Shown here: positions 15,612 through 24,900 of the stretch, piece after piece
Layout of the letters: the number at the start of each line of letters is the position of its first letter
Numbering within the stretch: position 1 is the stretch's first letter
Source of the DNA: Xenophilus sp003671765
GTDB lineage: Bacteria > Pseudomonadota > Gammaproteobacteria > Burkholderiales > Burkholderiaceae_C
NCBI GenBank assembly: GCA_051414805.1
Contig: CP166702.1
Location: forward strand, 4,650,001 to 4,714,000
Reading direction: 5' to 3'
DNA length: 64,000 nt
Notes under the pieces: model-generated
Database searches by the model: none
The model's input: only the letters and a program-made list of their open reading frames with translations
What the model was told of the DNA's origin: nothing
Position numbers and translations under genes: made by a program

Positions 15612-17507
15612 ATGACGGAGACAACGATGGCGGCCGCCGGCCGCACGCAGGCGGCTGCGCCCAAATACCGGCCCCTGGCCTTCGGCGTGACGCGCGGCGT
15701 GCTGCGCGAGGGCGAAGGCGGCGTGCAGTACCTGGCGGCCGAGACGCCGCTCGGCCCCCATGCCCACCGCATGACCGACCGGCTGGTGTACTGGGCCGCG
15801 ATGGCACCGGAGCGCACTTTCATCGCCCGCCGCGCCCGCAATGCGGACGGCAGCACCGGCGACTGGGTGCGCGTCAGCTACCGCGAGGCGCTGGCCAAGG
15901 CGCGCGCCATCGGACAGGCGCTGCTCGACCGCGGGCTCTCGGCCGAGCGGCCGGTCGCGATCCTGAGCGAGAACGGCATCGAGCACGCGCTGCTGGCGCT
16001 GGGCTGCCTCTACGTCGGCATCCCGCACTGCCCCGTCTCGCCGCCCTACTCGCTGGTGAGCAAGGACTACGAGAAGCTGCGCCACGTCATGGCCACGCTC
16101 ACGCCGGGGCTGGTGTTTGCCGCCGACACGCGCTATGCGGCCGCCATCGCCGCCACCGTGCCGGCCGACACCGAGGTGGTGCTGGGCGGCGGCGCGCTCG
16201 AGGGCCGCCGCGTGACGCCGCTGTCGGAGCTGCTGGCGGCCGAGCCGACGGCCGCGGTCGAGACGGCGATGCACGCCACGCACCCGGGCACGATCACCAA
16301 GTTCCTCTTCACCTCGGGGTCGACCAAGAACCCGAAGGCGGTCGTCAACACGCACCGCATGTGGTGCGCCAACCAGGCCCAGCTGCGCGCCTCCATCCCC
16401 GCGCTGGGCGAGGAGCCGCCGGTGCTGGTCGACTGGCTGCCGTGGAATCACACCTTCGGCGGCAACCACAACGTGGGCATCGTGCTGGACAACGGCGGCA
16501 CGCTGTACATCGACGACGGCAAGCCCACGCCGGCCGGCATCGCCGAGACGCTGCGCAACCTGCGCGAGATCGCGCCCACCGTGTACTTCAACGTGCCGAC
16601 CGGCTTCGAATACGTCGCACAGGCGATGGAAGAAGACCCGGTGCTGCGCAAGAAGCTGCTGTCGCGCTGCCGCATGTTCTTCTACGCCGGCGCGGCCCTG
16701 CCGCAGGCCGTGTGGGACCAGTTGCACCGCATCCAGGAGGCCGAGATCGGCGAGCGCCTGGTCATGGGCACCGGCCTGGGCATGACCGAGTCCGGCCCCT
16801 TCGGCCTGTACATCACGCGGCCCCAGGTGCAGACCGGCGACCTGGGCCTGCCCACGCCGGGCATGGAGGTCAAGCTGGTGCCCACCGACGGCAAGGTCGA
16901 GATCCGCTACCGCGGGCCGAACGTCACGCCGGGCTACTGGCGGATGCCCGAGGCCACGCACGACGCCTTCGACGAGGAAGGCTATTTCAAGACCGGCGAC
17001 GCCGTGACCTGGATCGACCCGGAGAACATCCACCTGGGCCTGCGCTTCGACGGCCGCATCGCCGAGGACTTCAAGCTCGCCACCGGCACCTTCGTCAGCG
17101 TGGGTCCGCTGCGCGCCAAGGTGATCGCCTTCGGCGCGCCCTACATCCAGGACGTGGTGCTCACCGGCCTGAACCTCAAGGAAGTCGGCGCGCTGATCTT
17201 CCCGACGCAGGCGGTGCGCGAGCTGTCGCGCCTGCCGGCCGGCGCGCCGCTGAAGGACGTGCTCGAGAGCGCCGAGGTGCAGGAGCACTTCCAGAAGGTG
17301 ATCGACCGCCTGGCCGGCGACGCCACCGGCAGTGCCAACCGCATCGCCCGCGCGGCGCTGGTGTCGCAGCCGCCGTCGATCGACAAGGGCGAGGTGACCG
17401 ACAAGGGCTCGATCAACCAGCGCGCCGTGCTCAAGCACCGCGACGCCGAGGTCCAGGCCCTGCACGGCGACACCCTGCCCTTCACCCTCAAGCCGCAATG
17501 GCAATGA
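15612..17507 (+). CDS. fcs: Feruloyl-CoA synthetase
   Basis: A 631-residue AMP-forming acyl-CoA synthetase. The phosphate-binding loop LFTSGSTKNPKAVVNTHRM is at about residues 233-251, followed by WLPWNHTFGGNHN, TGLGMTESGPF and YFKTGDAVTW. Length and the phrases PLGPHAHRMTDRLVYWA and WNHTFGGNHN match feruloyl-CoA synthases more closely than general 4-coumarate ligases. It activates ferulate, coumarate or caffeate to CoA thioesters in the cytoplasm. A GGAGATCGAC ribosome-binding region precedes the ATG. It lies between the crotonase and SDR genes. Confidence 0.92.
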   Translation: MTETTMAAAGRTQAAAPKYRPLAFGVTRGVLREGEGGVQYLAAETPLGPHAHRMTDRLVYWAAMAPERTFIARRARNADGSTGDWVRVSYREALAKARAIGQALLDRGLSAERPVAILSENGIEHALLALGCLYVGIPHCPVSPPYSLVSKDYEKLRHVMATLTPGLVFAADTRYAAAIAATVPADTEVVLGGGALEGRRVTPLSELLAAEPTAAVETAMHATHPGTITKFLFTSGSTKNPKAVVNTHRMWCANQAQLRASIPALGEEPPVLVDWLPWNHTFGGNHNVGIVLDNGGTLYIDDGKPTPAGIAETLRNLREIAPTVYFNVPTGFEYVAQAMEEDPVLRKKLLSRCRMFFYAGAALPQAVWDQLHRIQEAEIGERLVMGTGLGMTESGPFGLYITRPQVQTGDLGLPTPGMEVKLVPTDGKVEIRYRGPNVTPGYWRMPEATHDAFDEEGYFKTGDAVTWIDPENIHLGLRFDGRIAEDFKLATGTFVSVGPLRAKVIAFGAPYIQDVVLTGLNLKEVGALIFPTQAVRELSRLPAGAPLKDVLESAEVQEHFQKVIDRLAGDATGSANRIARAALVSQPPSIDKGEVTDKGSINQRAVLKHRDAEVQALHGDTLPFTLKPQWQ

Positions 17508-17535
17508 GTCCATCCATTCCGAGGAGACAAGCAGC

Positions 17536-18300
17536 ATGAAGATCGAAGGACAAAGCGCACTCGTGACCGGCGGCGCGTCGGGCCTGGGCGAGGCCACCGC
17601 ACGCGAACTGGCGCGCCTGGGCGCGAAGGTGGCGGTGCTCGACCGCAACATCGATCAGGCGAAGAAGGTGGCGGCCGACATCGGCGGCGCGGCCTTCGCC
17701 TGCGACATCACCGACACCGCCAGCGTCGAAGCGGCGCTGGCCGGTGCCGAAGCGGCGCACGGCCCGGCGCGCATCCTGATGAACGTGGCCGGCATCGGCA
17801 GCGCCAAGCGCATCGTCGGCAAGGACGGCAGCGCGGCGCCGCTGGAGGATTTCGAGCGCGTCATCCGCGTCAACCTGCTGGGCACCTACAACATGAGCCG
17901 CCTGTTCGCGGCGCGCTGCGCGAAGCTGGAACCGACCGAGGGCGGCGAGCGCGGCGTGATGATGTTCACCGCCTCGGTCGCGGCCTTCGACGGGCAGGTG
18001 GGCCAGCAGGCCTACAGCGCGTCCAAGGGCGGGCTGGTGGGCATGACGCTGCCGATGGCGCGCGACCTGGCGCAGCACGGCATCCGCGTGTGCACGGTGG
18101 CGCCCGGCATCTTCGCCACGCCGCTCCTGCTGGAGCTGCCCGAGCCGGTGCAGCAGTCGCTGGCGGCGTCGATCCCCTTCCCGCCGCGCCTGGGCAAGCC
18201 CTCGGAGTTCGCCGAGCTGGCCTGCCACATCGTGACCAACGGCCACCTCAACGGCGAAGTCATCCGCCTGGACGGCGCCCTGCGCATGGCCCCCCGCTGA
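17536..18300 (+). CDS. SDR family 3-hydroxyacyl-CoA dehydrogenase-like protein
   Basis: A 254-residue short-chain dehydrogenase. It has the cofactor motif TGGASGLGEA (residues 12-21), the acidic residue after strand 2 (VLDRN) predicting NAD preference, NVAGIGSA, and the YSASKGG catalytic tyrosine/lysine pair. The pattern resembles type II 3-hydroxyacyl-CoA dehydrogenases (HSD10-like). In context it would oxidise the hydrated hydroxycinnamoyl-CoA to the beta-keto thioester. It starts 28 bases after fcs, with a GAGGAGACAAGC ribosome-binding site. Confidence 0.87.
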   Translation: MKIEGQSALVTGGASGLGEATARELARLGAKVAVLDRNIDQAKKVAADIGGAAFACDITDTASVEAALAGAEAAHGPARILMNVAGIGSAKRIVGKDGSAAPLEDFERVIRVNLLGTYNMSRLFAARCAKLEPTEGGERGVMMFTASVAAFDGQVGQQAYSASKGGLVGMTLPMARDLAQHGIRVCTVAPGIFATPLLLELPEPVQQSLAASIPFPPRLGKPSEFAELACHIVTNGHLNGEVIRLDGALRMAPR

Positions 18301-18329
18301 CCCCCAACCCGATTCCCAAGGAGACCACC

Positions 18330-19316
18330 ATGCAACACCGTCGTCAGTTCCTCCACACGCTCGGCGGCGCCGCCGCACTGGGTGCCCTTGCGCCCCTGAG
18401 CGCCTTCGCGCAGGCCATCGAGCAGGTCAAGATCATGTACGGCTTTCCGGCCGGCAGCGCCGGCGACAGCGTGGCGCGCCGCGTGGCCGAGAAGATCGCC
18501 GGCACGCCCTACGCCAAGGGCGCCTTCGTCGAGAACAAGCCCGGCGCCGGCGGCCGCATCGCGGTCGAGACGCTGAAGAACTCGCCCGCCGACGGCTCGG
18601 TGCTCACGCTGGCGCCGGTGTCGGCCCTCTCGGTGTACCCGTACATCTACCCCAAGCTCGCCTACAAACCCGAGGACGTCACGCAGGTCTCCATCGGCGC
18701 CATCATGTTCCACGGCCTGGCCGTGGGCCCGGCGGTGCCGGCCGAAGTGAAGACGCTGAAGGACTTCCTCGCCTGGGCCAAGGCCAACCCGGGCCAGGCC
18801 AGCTACGGCTCGCCCGGTGCCGGCTCGATGCCGCACCTGCTGGGCGCGCTGCTGGGCCTGCGCTCGGGCGTCGAACTCAAGCACGTGCCCTACCGCGGCA
18901 CGGTGCCCAGCATCACCGACCTGGTGGGCGGCCAGATCGCCGCGGCCATGAACCCCAGCGGCGACTACCTGCAGTACATGAAGAACGGCCGCGTTCGCGT
19001 GCTCGCCACCTCGGGCAAGAAGCGCTCGCCCTACCTGCCCGACGTGCCGACCTTCACCGAGTTGGGCTATCCCGACGTGACCTCGGAGGAATGGTTCGGC
19101 TTCTACGCGCCGGCCAAAACGCCCGCCGCCACCATCGCCTCGGCCAACGCGGCGATCACCGCGGCGCTCAAGGACAAATCGGTCATCGATTCGCTGGCGC
19201 TGGTGGGCCTGGTGGCCCACGGCAGCACGGCGCAGGAGATGGCGGCCGACCAGAAGGCCGAGTACGACCGCTGGGGACCCCTGGTCAAGCAGATCGGCTT
19301 CACTGCAGAGTCCTGA
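18330..19316 (+). CDS. Bug/TctC-type periplasmic binding protein
   Basis: A 328-residue tripartite tricarboxylate transporter binding protein. The N-terminus MQHRRQFLHTLGGAAALGAL ending in SAFAQ is a signal peptide with a Tat-like RRQFL. PAGSAGDSVARR, NKPGAGGRIAVETLK, YGSPGAGSMPHLLG, HVPYRGTVPSITDLVGGQI and DVPTFTELGYPDV are family phrases. It probably binds an aromatic acid or related carboxylate outside the cell for this catabolic operon. No TctA/TctB genes are adjacent; the only pair in the window is at 46-48 kb. A CAAGGAGACCACC ribosome-binding site precedes the ATG. Confidence 0.9.
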   Translation: MQHRRQFLHTLGGAAALGALAPLSAFAQAIEQVKIMYGFPAGSAGDSVARRVAEKIAGTPYAKGAFVENKPGAGGRIAVETLKNSPADGSVLTLAPVSALSVYPYIYPKLAYKPEDVTQVSIGAIMFHGLAVGPAVPAEVKTLKDFLAWAKANPGQASYGSPGAGSMPHLLGALLGLRSGVELKHVPYRGTVPSITDLVGGQIAAAMNPSGDYLQYMKNGRVRVLATSGKKRSPYLPDVPTFTELGYPDVTSEEWFGFYAPAKTPAATIASANAAITAALKDKSVIDSLALVGLVAHGSTAQEMAADQKAEYDRWGPLVKQIGFTAES

Positions 19317-19321
19317 CCGCC

Positions 19322-21034
19322 ATGGGCGCCGCGCTCCGCACCACCCTGGCGGCCGGGGCTGCCCTGGCGTTGGCCGCCTGCGGCGGCCGTCCCGATGCCG
19401 GGGCGAGCCTGCCGCGCCTGGCTGCGGCCCAGCCGGGCACGCTGCAGCATTGCGCCGACCTCGCGCGCGGCGCCTTGCCCGCCGGCACGCGGCTGACGCG
19501 CGTCGAGCCCGTGGCGGCGGGCACGGTGCAGGCCGGCGGTGCCGCGGTCGCGGTGCCGGGCCACTGCCTGGTCCAGGGCGAGCTCAACGAGCGCACCAGC
19601 CCGGTCGACGGCCAGCGCTACGCGATCGGCTTCGAGCTGCGCCTGCCCGAGGCCTGGAACGGCCGCTTCCTGCACCAGGTCAACGGCGGGCTCGACGGTG
19701 CCGTGGTGCCGGCCATGGGGCAGATCGGTGGCGGCGGGCCGACGCACACCGCCCTGCAGCAGGGCTTTGCCGTGGTGAGCTCCGACGCCGGCCACAGCGG
19801 CGCGCAGAACCCGCGCTTCGGCCTCGACCCGCAGGCGCGACTGGACTACGGCTACAACGCCGTCGCGCAGCTCACGCCGGTGGCCAAGCAGCTCATCGCC
19901 TCGGCCTACGGGCGCGGCCCGGACCGTTCGTACATCGCCGGCTGCTCCAACGGCGGACGCCACGCCATGGTCGCTGCCGCACGGCTGCCGGGCGAGTACG
20001 ACGGCGTGCTGGCCGGCAACCCCGGCTTCCAGCTGCCGCGCGCCGCCGTGGCGCAGCTGTGGGGTGCGCAGCAGTACGCGAAGATCGCGACGGGCCGCAC
20101 GCCGGCAGGGCAACCCGACCTGCAGAGCGCCTTCACGCCGCAGGAACTCGCGCTCGTGGCCGAGCGCATCCGTGCGCGCTGCGATGCACTCGACGGCGTG
20201 GCCGACGGCATCGTCGGCGACGTGCAGGCCTGCCAGAAGCAGTTCGACATCGCGCGCGACGTGCCGGCCTGCAGCGGCGAACGCAACGGCCAGTGCCTCA
20301 CCCCGGCCCAGAAGGACACGCTCGCGCGCGTGTTCGCCGGTGCGCGCGACAGCCGCGGCCAGGCGCTGTACAGCGCCTTCCCCTTCGACCCGGGACTCTC
20401 GGGCGCTGACTGGCGCGACTGGAAGTTCGCCTCGCCCGGCACACGTGACGCGGCCGCGGTGGCCTTCATCTTCAGCACGCCGCCCTTGGCCGACCGGGCG
20501 CAGGGGCTGCCCTTCGCACTCGGCTTCGACATGGACCGCGACGCGCCGCGCATCGCCGCCACCGACGGCACCTACCGAACCTCGGCGCTCGACTTCATGC
20601 GGCCGCCGGCCGGCGACCTGTCGGCGCTGCGCAACCGCGGCGCCAAGATGATCGTCTACCACGGCACCGGCGACGGCGTGTTCTCGGCCTCGGACACGGC
20701 GCGCTGGTGGAGCGAGCTGGACGCCACACAGCGCGGCCAGGCCGCAGGCTTCGCGCGCTACTACCCGGTGCCCGCCATGAACCACTGCCGCGGCGGCCCG
20801 GCCACGGACCAGTTCGACCTGCTCTCGCCGCTGGTCGCCTGGGTCGAGCAAGGACAGGCGCCTGTCGCCGTGACGGCCCGCGCGCGCGGCGCCGGCACGC
20901 CGGTGCCCAACCCCGAGGTGCCGGCCAGCTGGTCGCCGCAACGCAGCCGGCCGCTGTGCCCCTTCCCGCAGGTGGCACGCTGGCGCGGTGGCGACGTCGA
21001 GCGGGCCGAGAGCTTTGCCTGCACAACGCCCTAG
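19322..21034 (+). CDS. Tannase/feruloyl esterase family alpha/beta hydrolase, lipoprotein
   Basis: A 570-residue secreted esterase. The N-terminus ends in LALAACGG, a lipobox, so it is probably membrane-anchored by lipid. The nucleophile region is YIAGCSNGGRHAMVAAARLPGEYDGVLAGNPG, in which Cys and Ser are adjacent as in tannases. VYHGTGDGVFSA carries the likely aspartate and PAMNHCRGG the histidine-cysteine pair that completes the triad and disulfide. These enzymes release ferulate or gallate from plant esters. It begins five bases after the Bug gene stop, so it belongs to the same operon, and supplies the substrate for feruloyl-CoA synthetase. Confidence 0.9.
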   Translation: MGAALRTTLAAGAALALAACGGRPDAGASLPRLAAAQPGTLQHCADLARGALPAGTRLTRVEPVAAGTVQAGGAAVAVPGHCLVQGELNERTSPVDGQRYAIGFELRLPEAWNGRFLHQVNGGLDGAVVPAMGQIGGGGPTHTALQQGFAVVSSDAGHSGAQNPRFGLDPQARLDYGYNAVAQLTPVAKQLIASAYGRGPDRSYIAGCSNGGRHAMVAAARLPGEYDGVLAGNPGFQLPRAAVAQLWGAQQYAKIATGRTPAGQPDLQSAFTPQELALVAERIRARCDALDGVADGIVGDVQACQKQFDIARDVPACSGERNGQCLTPAQKDTLARVFAGARDSRGQALYSAFPFDPGLSGADWRDWKFASPGTRDAAAVAFIFSTPPLADRAQGLPFALGFDMDRDAPRIAATDGTYRTSALDFMRPPAGDLSALRNRGAKMIVYHGTGDGVFSASDTARWWSELDATQRGQAAGFARYYPVPAMNHCRGGPATDQFDLLSPLVAWVEQGQAPVAVTARARGAGTPVPNPEVPASWSPQRSRPLCPFPQVARWRGGDVERAESFACTTP

Positions 21035-21037
21035 TTA

Positions 21038-21101
21038 TTCGAGCCGAATCGGCCTGCAGCGCCCGTCATACGGGCGCGGGCAGCTATCAAATCAGTAGCA
21101 T
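21038..21101 (-). repeat. Dispersed intergenic repeat, copy 3
   Basis: Read on the minus strand: GCTACTGATTTGATAGCTGC, then CGCGCCCGTATGACGGGCGC forming a strong hairpin, and the tail GGCCGATTCGGCT. It is inserted between the feruloyl esterase and acyl-CoA dehydrogenase genes and ends just upstream of the latter's ATG, which therefore lacks a clear ribosome-binding site. Confidence 0.8.
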
Positions 21102-21104
21102 TCC

Positions 21105-22814
21105 ATGGACTACCAGCCCCGCCCCGACGACATCCTGTCCCTGCTCCACGGCGTGCTCGGTGCGCCGGCGCAGTTGCAGGCGCTGCCGCCCTTCGCCGAG
21201 GCCGATGCCGAGTTGCAGGCCCAGGTGCTGGAGGAAGCGGGCAAGTTCGTCGCCGAGGTGATCGCGCCGCTGAACCGCACGGGCGACGAGACCGGCTGCC
21301 GCTTCGAGGCCGGCCGCGTCGCCACCCCGCACGGCTTCGCCGACGCGTACCGTGCCTTCTGGCAGGCCGGCTGGCCCGCCCTCTCGGCCGCGTCCGAAGA
21401 CGGCGGCCAGGGCCTGCCGGCCGTGCTCGAGGCGGTGCTCTACGAATGGCTGGCCGCCGCCAACCACGGCTTCACCATGGCGCCCGGGCTGCTGCACGGC
21501 GCCTACGAATGCCTGCGCCACCACGGCAGCGACGCGCTGAAGGCCCGCTACCTGCCGAAGATCGCCAGCGGCGAATGGCTGGCCACCATGTGCCTGACCG
21601 AGGCGCATGCGGGCAGCGACCTGGGCCGCGTGCGCACCAAGGCCGTGCCACAGGCGGATGGCAGCGTGCGCCTCGACGGCAGCAAGATCTTCATCTCCGG
21701 CGGCGAGCACGACCTCACCGACAACATCGTGCACCTGGTGCTGTGCCGCCTGCCCGATGCTCCGCCCGGGCCCAAGGGCCTGTCGCTGGTGCTGGCGCCC
21801 AAGGTGCTGGACGACGGCACGCGCAACGCCGTCCACTGCGAACGCATCGAGGAGAAGATGGGCCTGCACGGCAGCCCCACCTGCGTGATGCGCTTCGACG
21901 GCGCGACCGGCTGGCTGGTGGGCGAGCCCGGCCAGGGCCTGGCGGCCATGTTCGTGATGATGAACTCGGCCCGGCTGCATGTGGCGCTGCAGGGCATCGG
22001 GCTGCTCGATGCCGCGTGGCAGAAGGCACGCGCGTACGCCGACGAGCGTCGACAAATGAAGGCGCCAGGTGCGGTCGGCACCGAGGCCAGCCTCATCGCC
22101 GAACACCCCGCCATCGCCCGCATCCTCGACACCCAGCGCGCCTGGATCGATGGGGCGCGCCTCATCGCCTACCGCACCGGGCTGCAGCTCGACTTGGCGC
22201 GCCACCATTCCGATGCCAAGGCGCGCGCGGCCGCGCAGCAGTGGTGCAGCTATGTCACGCCGGTCCTCAAGGCCGCGTGCACGCAGCAGGCCTTCGAGGG
22301 CGCGAGCGCCTGCCTGCAGGTCTTCGGCGGCCACGGCTACGTGCGCGAGTGGGGCATCGAGCAGGTCGTGCGCGATGCGCGCGTCACCATGATCTACGAG
22401 GGCACCAACGAGATCCAGGCCATCGACCTGCTGGTGCGCAAGGTGCTGCCCGATGCGGGCGCCGGCTTCGCCCGCACGCTGCTCGCGCTGCGCGACGAGC
22501 TGGACGCCTCGCGCGACAGCGATGCCGACGCGCAGCGCCGCTTCGCCCAACTGCGCTACCTCACCACGCAGCTCGCGATGGCCGCACAGGCCGCGCCGCG
22601 CCTGCCCTACGAGGTGGCCGACGATTACCTGCGCATCGTGATGCTGGCGATGCTCGCCTGGGCCTGGTGCCGCATCGAGGCCGCGCCCGGCGCCACCGCC
22701 GCGCAGGCCGCCAGCGCGGCGGCCTTCCGCCGCTGGGTGCTGCCCGAGTTCGAAATGCGCGCAGGCATCGTCAAGAAGGCCTGCGAGGCGGTCATCGCCC
22801 CCGTGGCGGCATGA
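21105..22814 (+). CDS. Acyl-CoA dehydrogenase
   Basis: A 569-residue acyl-CoA dehydrogenase of the long subfamily with an extra N-terminal segment (residues 1-40) and C-terminal domain (DmdC-like length). MCLTEAHAGSDLGRVRTKA and FISGGEHDLTDNIVHLVL mark the FAD and substrate domain, and ARVTMIYEGTNEIQAIDLL contains the usual catalytic glutamate. It would introduce a double bond into an acyl-CoA. In this cluster a reasonable substrate is a dihydro-hydroxycinnamoyl-CoA, feeding the crotonase; that is inference. It follows the esterase after a 70-base gap occupied by a dispersed repeat. Confidence 0.88.
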   Translation: MDYQPRPDDILSLLHGVLGAPAQLQALPPFAEADAELQAQVLEEAGKFVAEVIAPLNRTGDETGCRFEAGRVATPHGFADAYRAFWQAGWPALSAASEDGGQGLPAVLEAVLYEWLAAANHGFTMAPGLLHGAYECLRHHGSDALKARYLPKIASGEWLATMCLTEAHAGSDLGRVRTKAVPQADGSVRLDGSKIFISGGEHDLTDNIVHLVLCRLPDAPPGPKGLSLVLAPKVLDDGTRNAVHCERIEEKMGLHGSPTCVMRFDGATGWLVGEPGQGLAAMFVMMNSARLHVALQGIGLLDAAWQKARAYADERRQMKAPGAVGTEASLIAEHPAIARILDTQRAWIDGARLIAYRTGLQLDLARHHSDAKARAAAQQWCSYVTPVLKAACTQQAFEGASACLQVFGGHGYVREWGIEQVVRDARVTMIYEGTNEIQAIDLLVRKVLPDAGAGFARTLLALRDELDASRDSDADAQRRFAQLRYLTTQLAMAAQAAPRLPYEVADDYLRIVMLAMLAWAWCRIEAAPGATAAQAASAAAFRRWVLPEFEMRAGIVKKACEAVIAPVAA

Positions 22815-22875
22815 TCCGGCCGACAGGGATGTTCCCTGCGCCCGGCTGTGCCGCGCTGGGGTAGGCTTGGCGCCA

Positions 22876-23364
22876 ATGGCCTCGACGACCTCTCGCCTGC
22901 GCAGCCGCGCCAAGCCCGCCTCCGCCGATTCCGGCAACGACCGCCTCGACAGCCACGTGCTCGAAAGCCTGGTCGGCTACAACACCCGGCGCGCGTTCCT
23001 GGTCATCGGTGCCGTGTTCGCCGAACGCATGGCGGCCTACGGGCTCAAGCCGGTCGATTTCTCGGTGCTGTCGCTGCTGGCCCACAACCCCGGCGCCACC
23101 TCGCGCCAGCTGTGCGCCAAGCTCGACATCCTGCCGCCCAATTTCGTCAACATCGTCGCCGCGATGGACCGCCGCGGCCTGATCGAGCGCAAGCCGCACC
23201 CCTTCGACGGCCGCGCGGTGGGCCTGCACCTCACGCCCGCCGGCGAAGCGCTGGTCAAGGAAGCCGAACGCGCCGTGATCGAGCTCGAGGCGGAGGCCAG
23301 CAGCAAGCTTTCGGCCCGCGAGCGGGAGACGCTGATCCGCCTGCTGCAGAAGATCTACCTGTAG
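22876..23364 (+). CDS. MarR family transcriptional regulator
   Basis: A 162-residue protein with the MarR winged helix: FSVLSLLAHNPGATSRQLCAKLDILPPNFVNIVAAMDRRGLIER is the helix-turn-helix and HPFDGRAVGLHLTPAGEAL the wing. The ATG is at 22876; a TTG three codons earlier also opens the frame but the ATG is preferred. A TAGGCT element five to ten bases ahead suggests a very short leader. Position at the end of the hydroxycinnamate cluster suggests it represses that cluster through the palindrome at 14742-14776, with the CoA thioester as probable inducer, as for FerR/CouR-type MarR proteins. Confidence 0.88.
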   Translation: MASTTSRLRSRAKPASADSGNDRLDSHVLESLVGYNTRRAFLVIGAVFAERMAAYGLKPVDFSVLSLLAHNPGATSRQLCAKLDILPPNFVNIVAAMDRRGLIERKPHPFDGRAVGLHLTPAGEALVKEAERAVIELEAEASSKLSARERETLIRLLQKIYL

Positions 23365-23437
23365 CGTTCGCCGCGTGCCGGCGACGCAACGGGACGGGTG
23401 CCTCGCCCTTTTTATGCACCCGGAATGAAAACGAACG

Positions 23438-23443
23438 TATTAG
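23438..23443 (+). promoter_or_regulatory. Candidate -10 box of the 23.4-26.8 kb operon
   Basis: TATTAG in the context GAACGTATTAGACTGG lies nine bases before the ATG at 23453, so transcription would start almost at the start codon and the message would be nearly leaderless. No clear -35 box is visible. Confidence 0.5.
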
Positions 23444-23452
23444 ACTGGCCCA

Positions 23453-24898
23453 ATGGCCACGACGATGCTGTCGGAGCGGGAGAACGAGTCCTGGGACTTG
23501 GGGGATCAGCTCTGGGCGCGCGATCCGGCCACGGGCGTGTTCGAATTGCTGGGCTATCGCCAACTCGGCACGGCGAGTGCCGCGGTCCATCCGCTGGACT
23601 GGGCCGGCCTGGTCGGCGCACGGCTCAGCCATGACCCGGCGGACTGCGTCGGCCGACCGCTGGCGCTCTTCCCCGGCGAGTTCCGCTATTCGCCCGCCAC
23701 CGGGCACCCGCTCGCAGCTGCACCGCACCTGGGCTCCGACGTCTGGTTGCCGCCCTTCGGGGGCGAACGCGGCGGCGCGCAGCGGCTGCAGGGCCTGCGC
23801 CTCACTTCCGCGCGGCTGTCGCTGCGCGGCGGCCTCACGCCCGACGCCGACCCCGACGACGAACTTCCCCTGCCCTGCGAAGGCCCGTGCCACTTCATCG
23901 TCGCGGCGTTCTCGGCCTGCGAATCGCGCCTGGTCGCGCTGGAGGTCGCGCGCGGGGTGCTGCGCCAATGGCTGCCCCACTCCCGCCGCTGGGCCGAGTT
24001 GACACCGCTCGGCGACGCCCGGCTGGGCCCCAGTTCGCTGGGCGAGGATGCCTGGTCCCTCGCGGCGCTGGAGCACGAGGGCACGCTGCAGCTCTTCCTG
24101 CCCAGCGACGACGGGCTGGCCGTGCTCGGCATCAACCTCCTGGCCGGGCGCTGCGACGTGCACATCCTGGGGTCGGCCTGCGTCGGCGCGCCGGTGCTGT
24201 GGCGCGGACGGTTGCACGTGCCGATGATCGATCGCGACGGGGTGGTGTTCGTGCAGGCCGTCCGGCCCGATGACCTGTCCCTGGAGCGGATGCCGGTGAG
24301 CGGCCTGGACCCGGCGGCCCACCGCTGGCTGCGGCCGGTGGCCGACCCGCAGCACATCGTCTGGATGGGCTCGCGCGGCCAGCTGCTGGTGCGGGCCGAG
24401 CCGGCCGGGCCGGCCGAGGCGGTGTCTTTCCTCCCCTGGCCGGCAGGCGTCTCGCCGCGCTTCGACCTGGGCAGCCCGGGCCTGGCCGCCGGCCATCTCT
24501 GGCAGCCCTGCTTCCTGCGCGACGCGCAGGGCGGGCGGGTCGTGTCGGTGCAGCTGGGTACGGCCGGTCTGGTCTTGCTGGAGCCGGCCGGCGACGACAA
24601 CGGCGACGACGACGACGGGAGCGCGGCCAGGGACCGCGGCACGAGCCTGCTGGCCTCGACCACCACCTCCGCGACGCTGCGCGCGCGCCTGGAGGATCCG
24701 CGCCGCGTGAGCAGCGGCTTCGGCACGAAGGAAAGCTACCTGACGACCTTCGAACTGGCCGGTGTCGAAGCCACCGCGCCCTTTTTCGCGGCGCGCCTGA
24801 GCCGCCCCTGGACGACGCAGGCCTTCCTCTACGCGGGGCGCCTGTACCTCCACCATCCCGAACTCCCCACGCTGCCGGGCTGGCAGTGCGCCGTCTAG
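23453..24898 (+). CDS. Unknown protein, possible beta-propeller, first gene of an uncharacterised operon
   Basis: A 481-residue cytosolic-looking protein with no signal peptide or membrane helix. I do not recognise the family. It is rich in short strand-like segments ending in tryptophan or aspartate-glycine (SLAALEHEGTLQLFLPSDDG, GAPVLWRGRLHVPMIDRDG, HLWQPCFLRDAQGGRVVSVQ), which would suit a beta-propeller or repeated beta-sheet. Near residues 383-390 there is an acidic run (DDNGDDDDG) that looks like a flexible linker. The next gene starts three bases after its stop and the TAXI gene follows, so the three are surely co-transcribed. An adaptor or sensor role with the membrane zinc-ribbon protein is a guess. 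Confidence 0.75.
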   Translation: MATTMLSERENESWDLGDQLWARDPATGVFELLGYRQLGTASAAVHPLDWAGLVGARLSHDPADCVGRPLALFPGEFRYSPATGHPLAAAPHLGSDVWLPPFGGERGGAQRLQGLRLTSARLSLRGGLTPDADPDDELPLPCEGPCHFIVAAFSACESRLVALEVARGVLRQWLPHSRRWAELTPLGDARLGPSSLGEDAWSLAALEHEGTLQLFLPSDDGLAVLGINLLAGRCDVHILGSACVGAPVLWRGRLHVPMIDRDGVVFVQAVRPDDLSLERMPVSGLDPAAHRWLRPVADPQHIVWMGSRGQLLVRAEPAGPAEAVSFLPWPAGVSPRFDLGSPGLAAGHLWQPCFLRDAQGGRVVSVQLGTAGLVLLEPAGDDNGDDDDGSAARDRGTSLLASTTTSATLRARLEDPRRVSSGFGTKESYLTTFELAGVEATAPFFAARLSRPWTTQAFLYAGRLYLHHPELPTLPGWQCAV

Positions 24899-24900
24899 CC

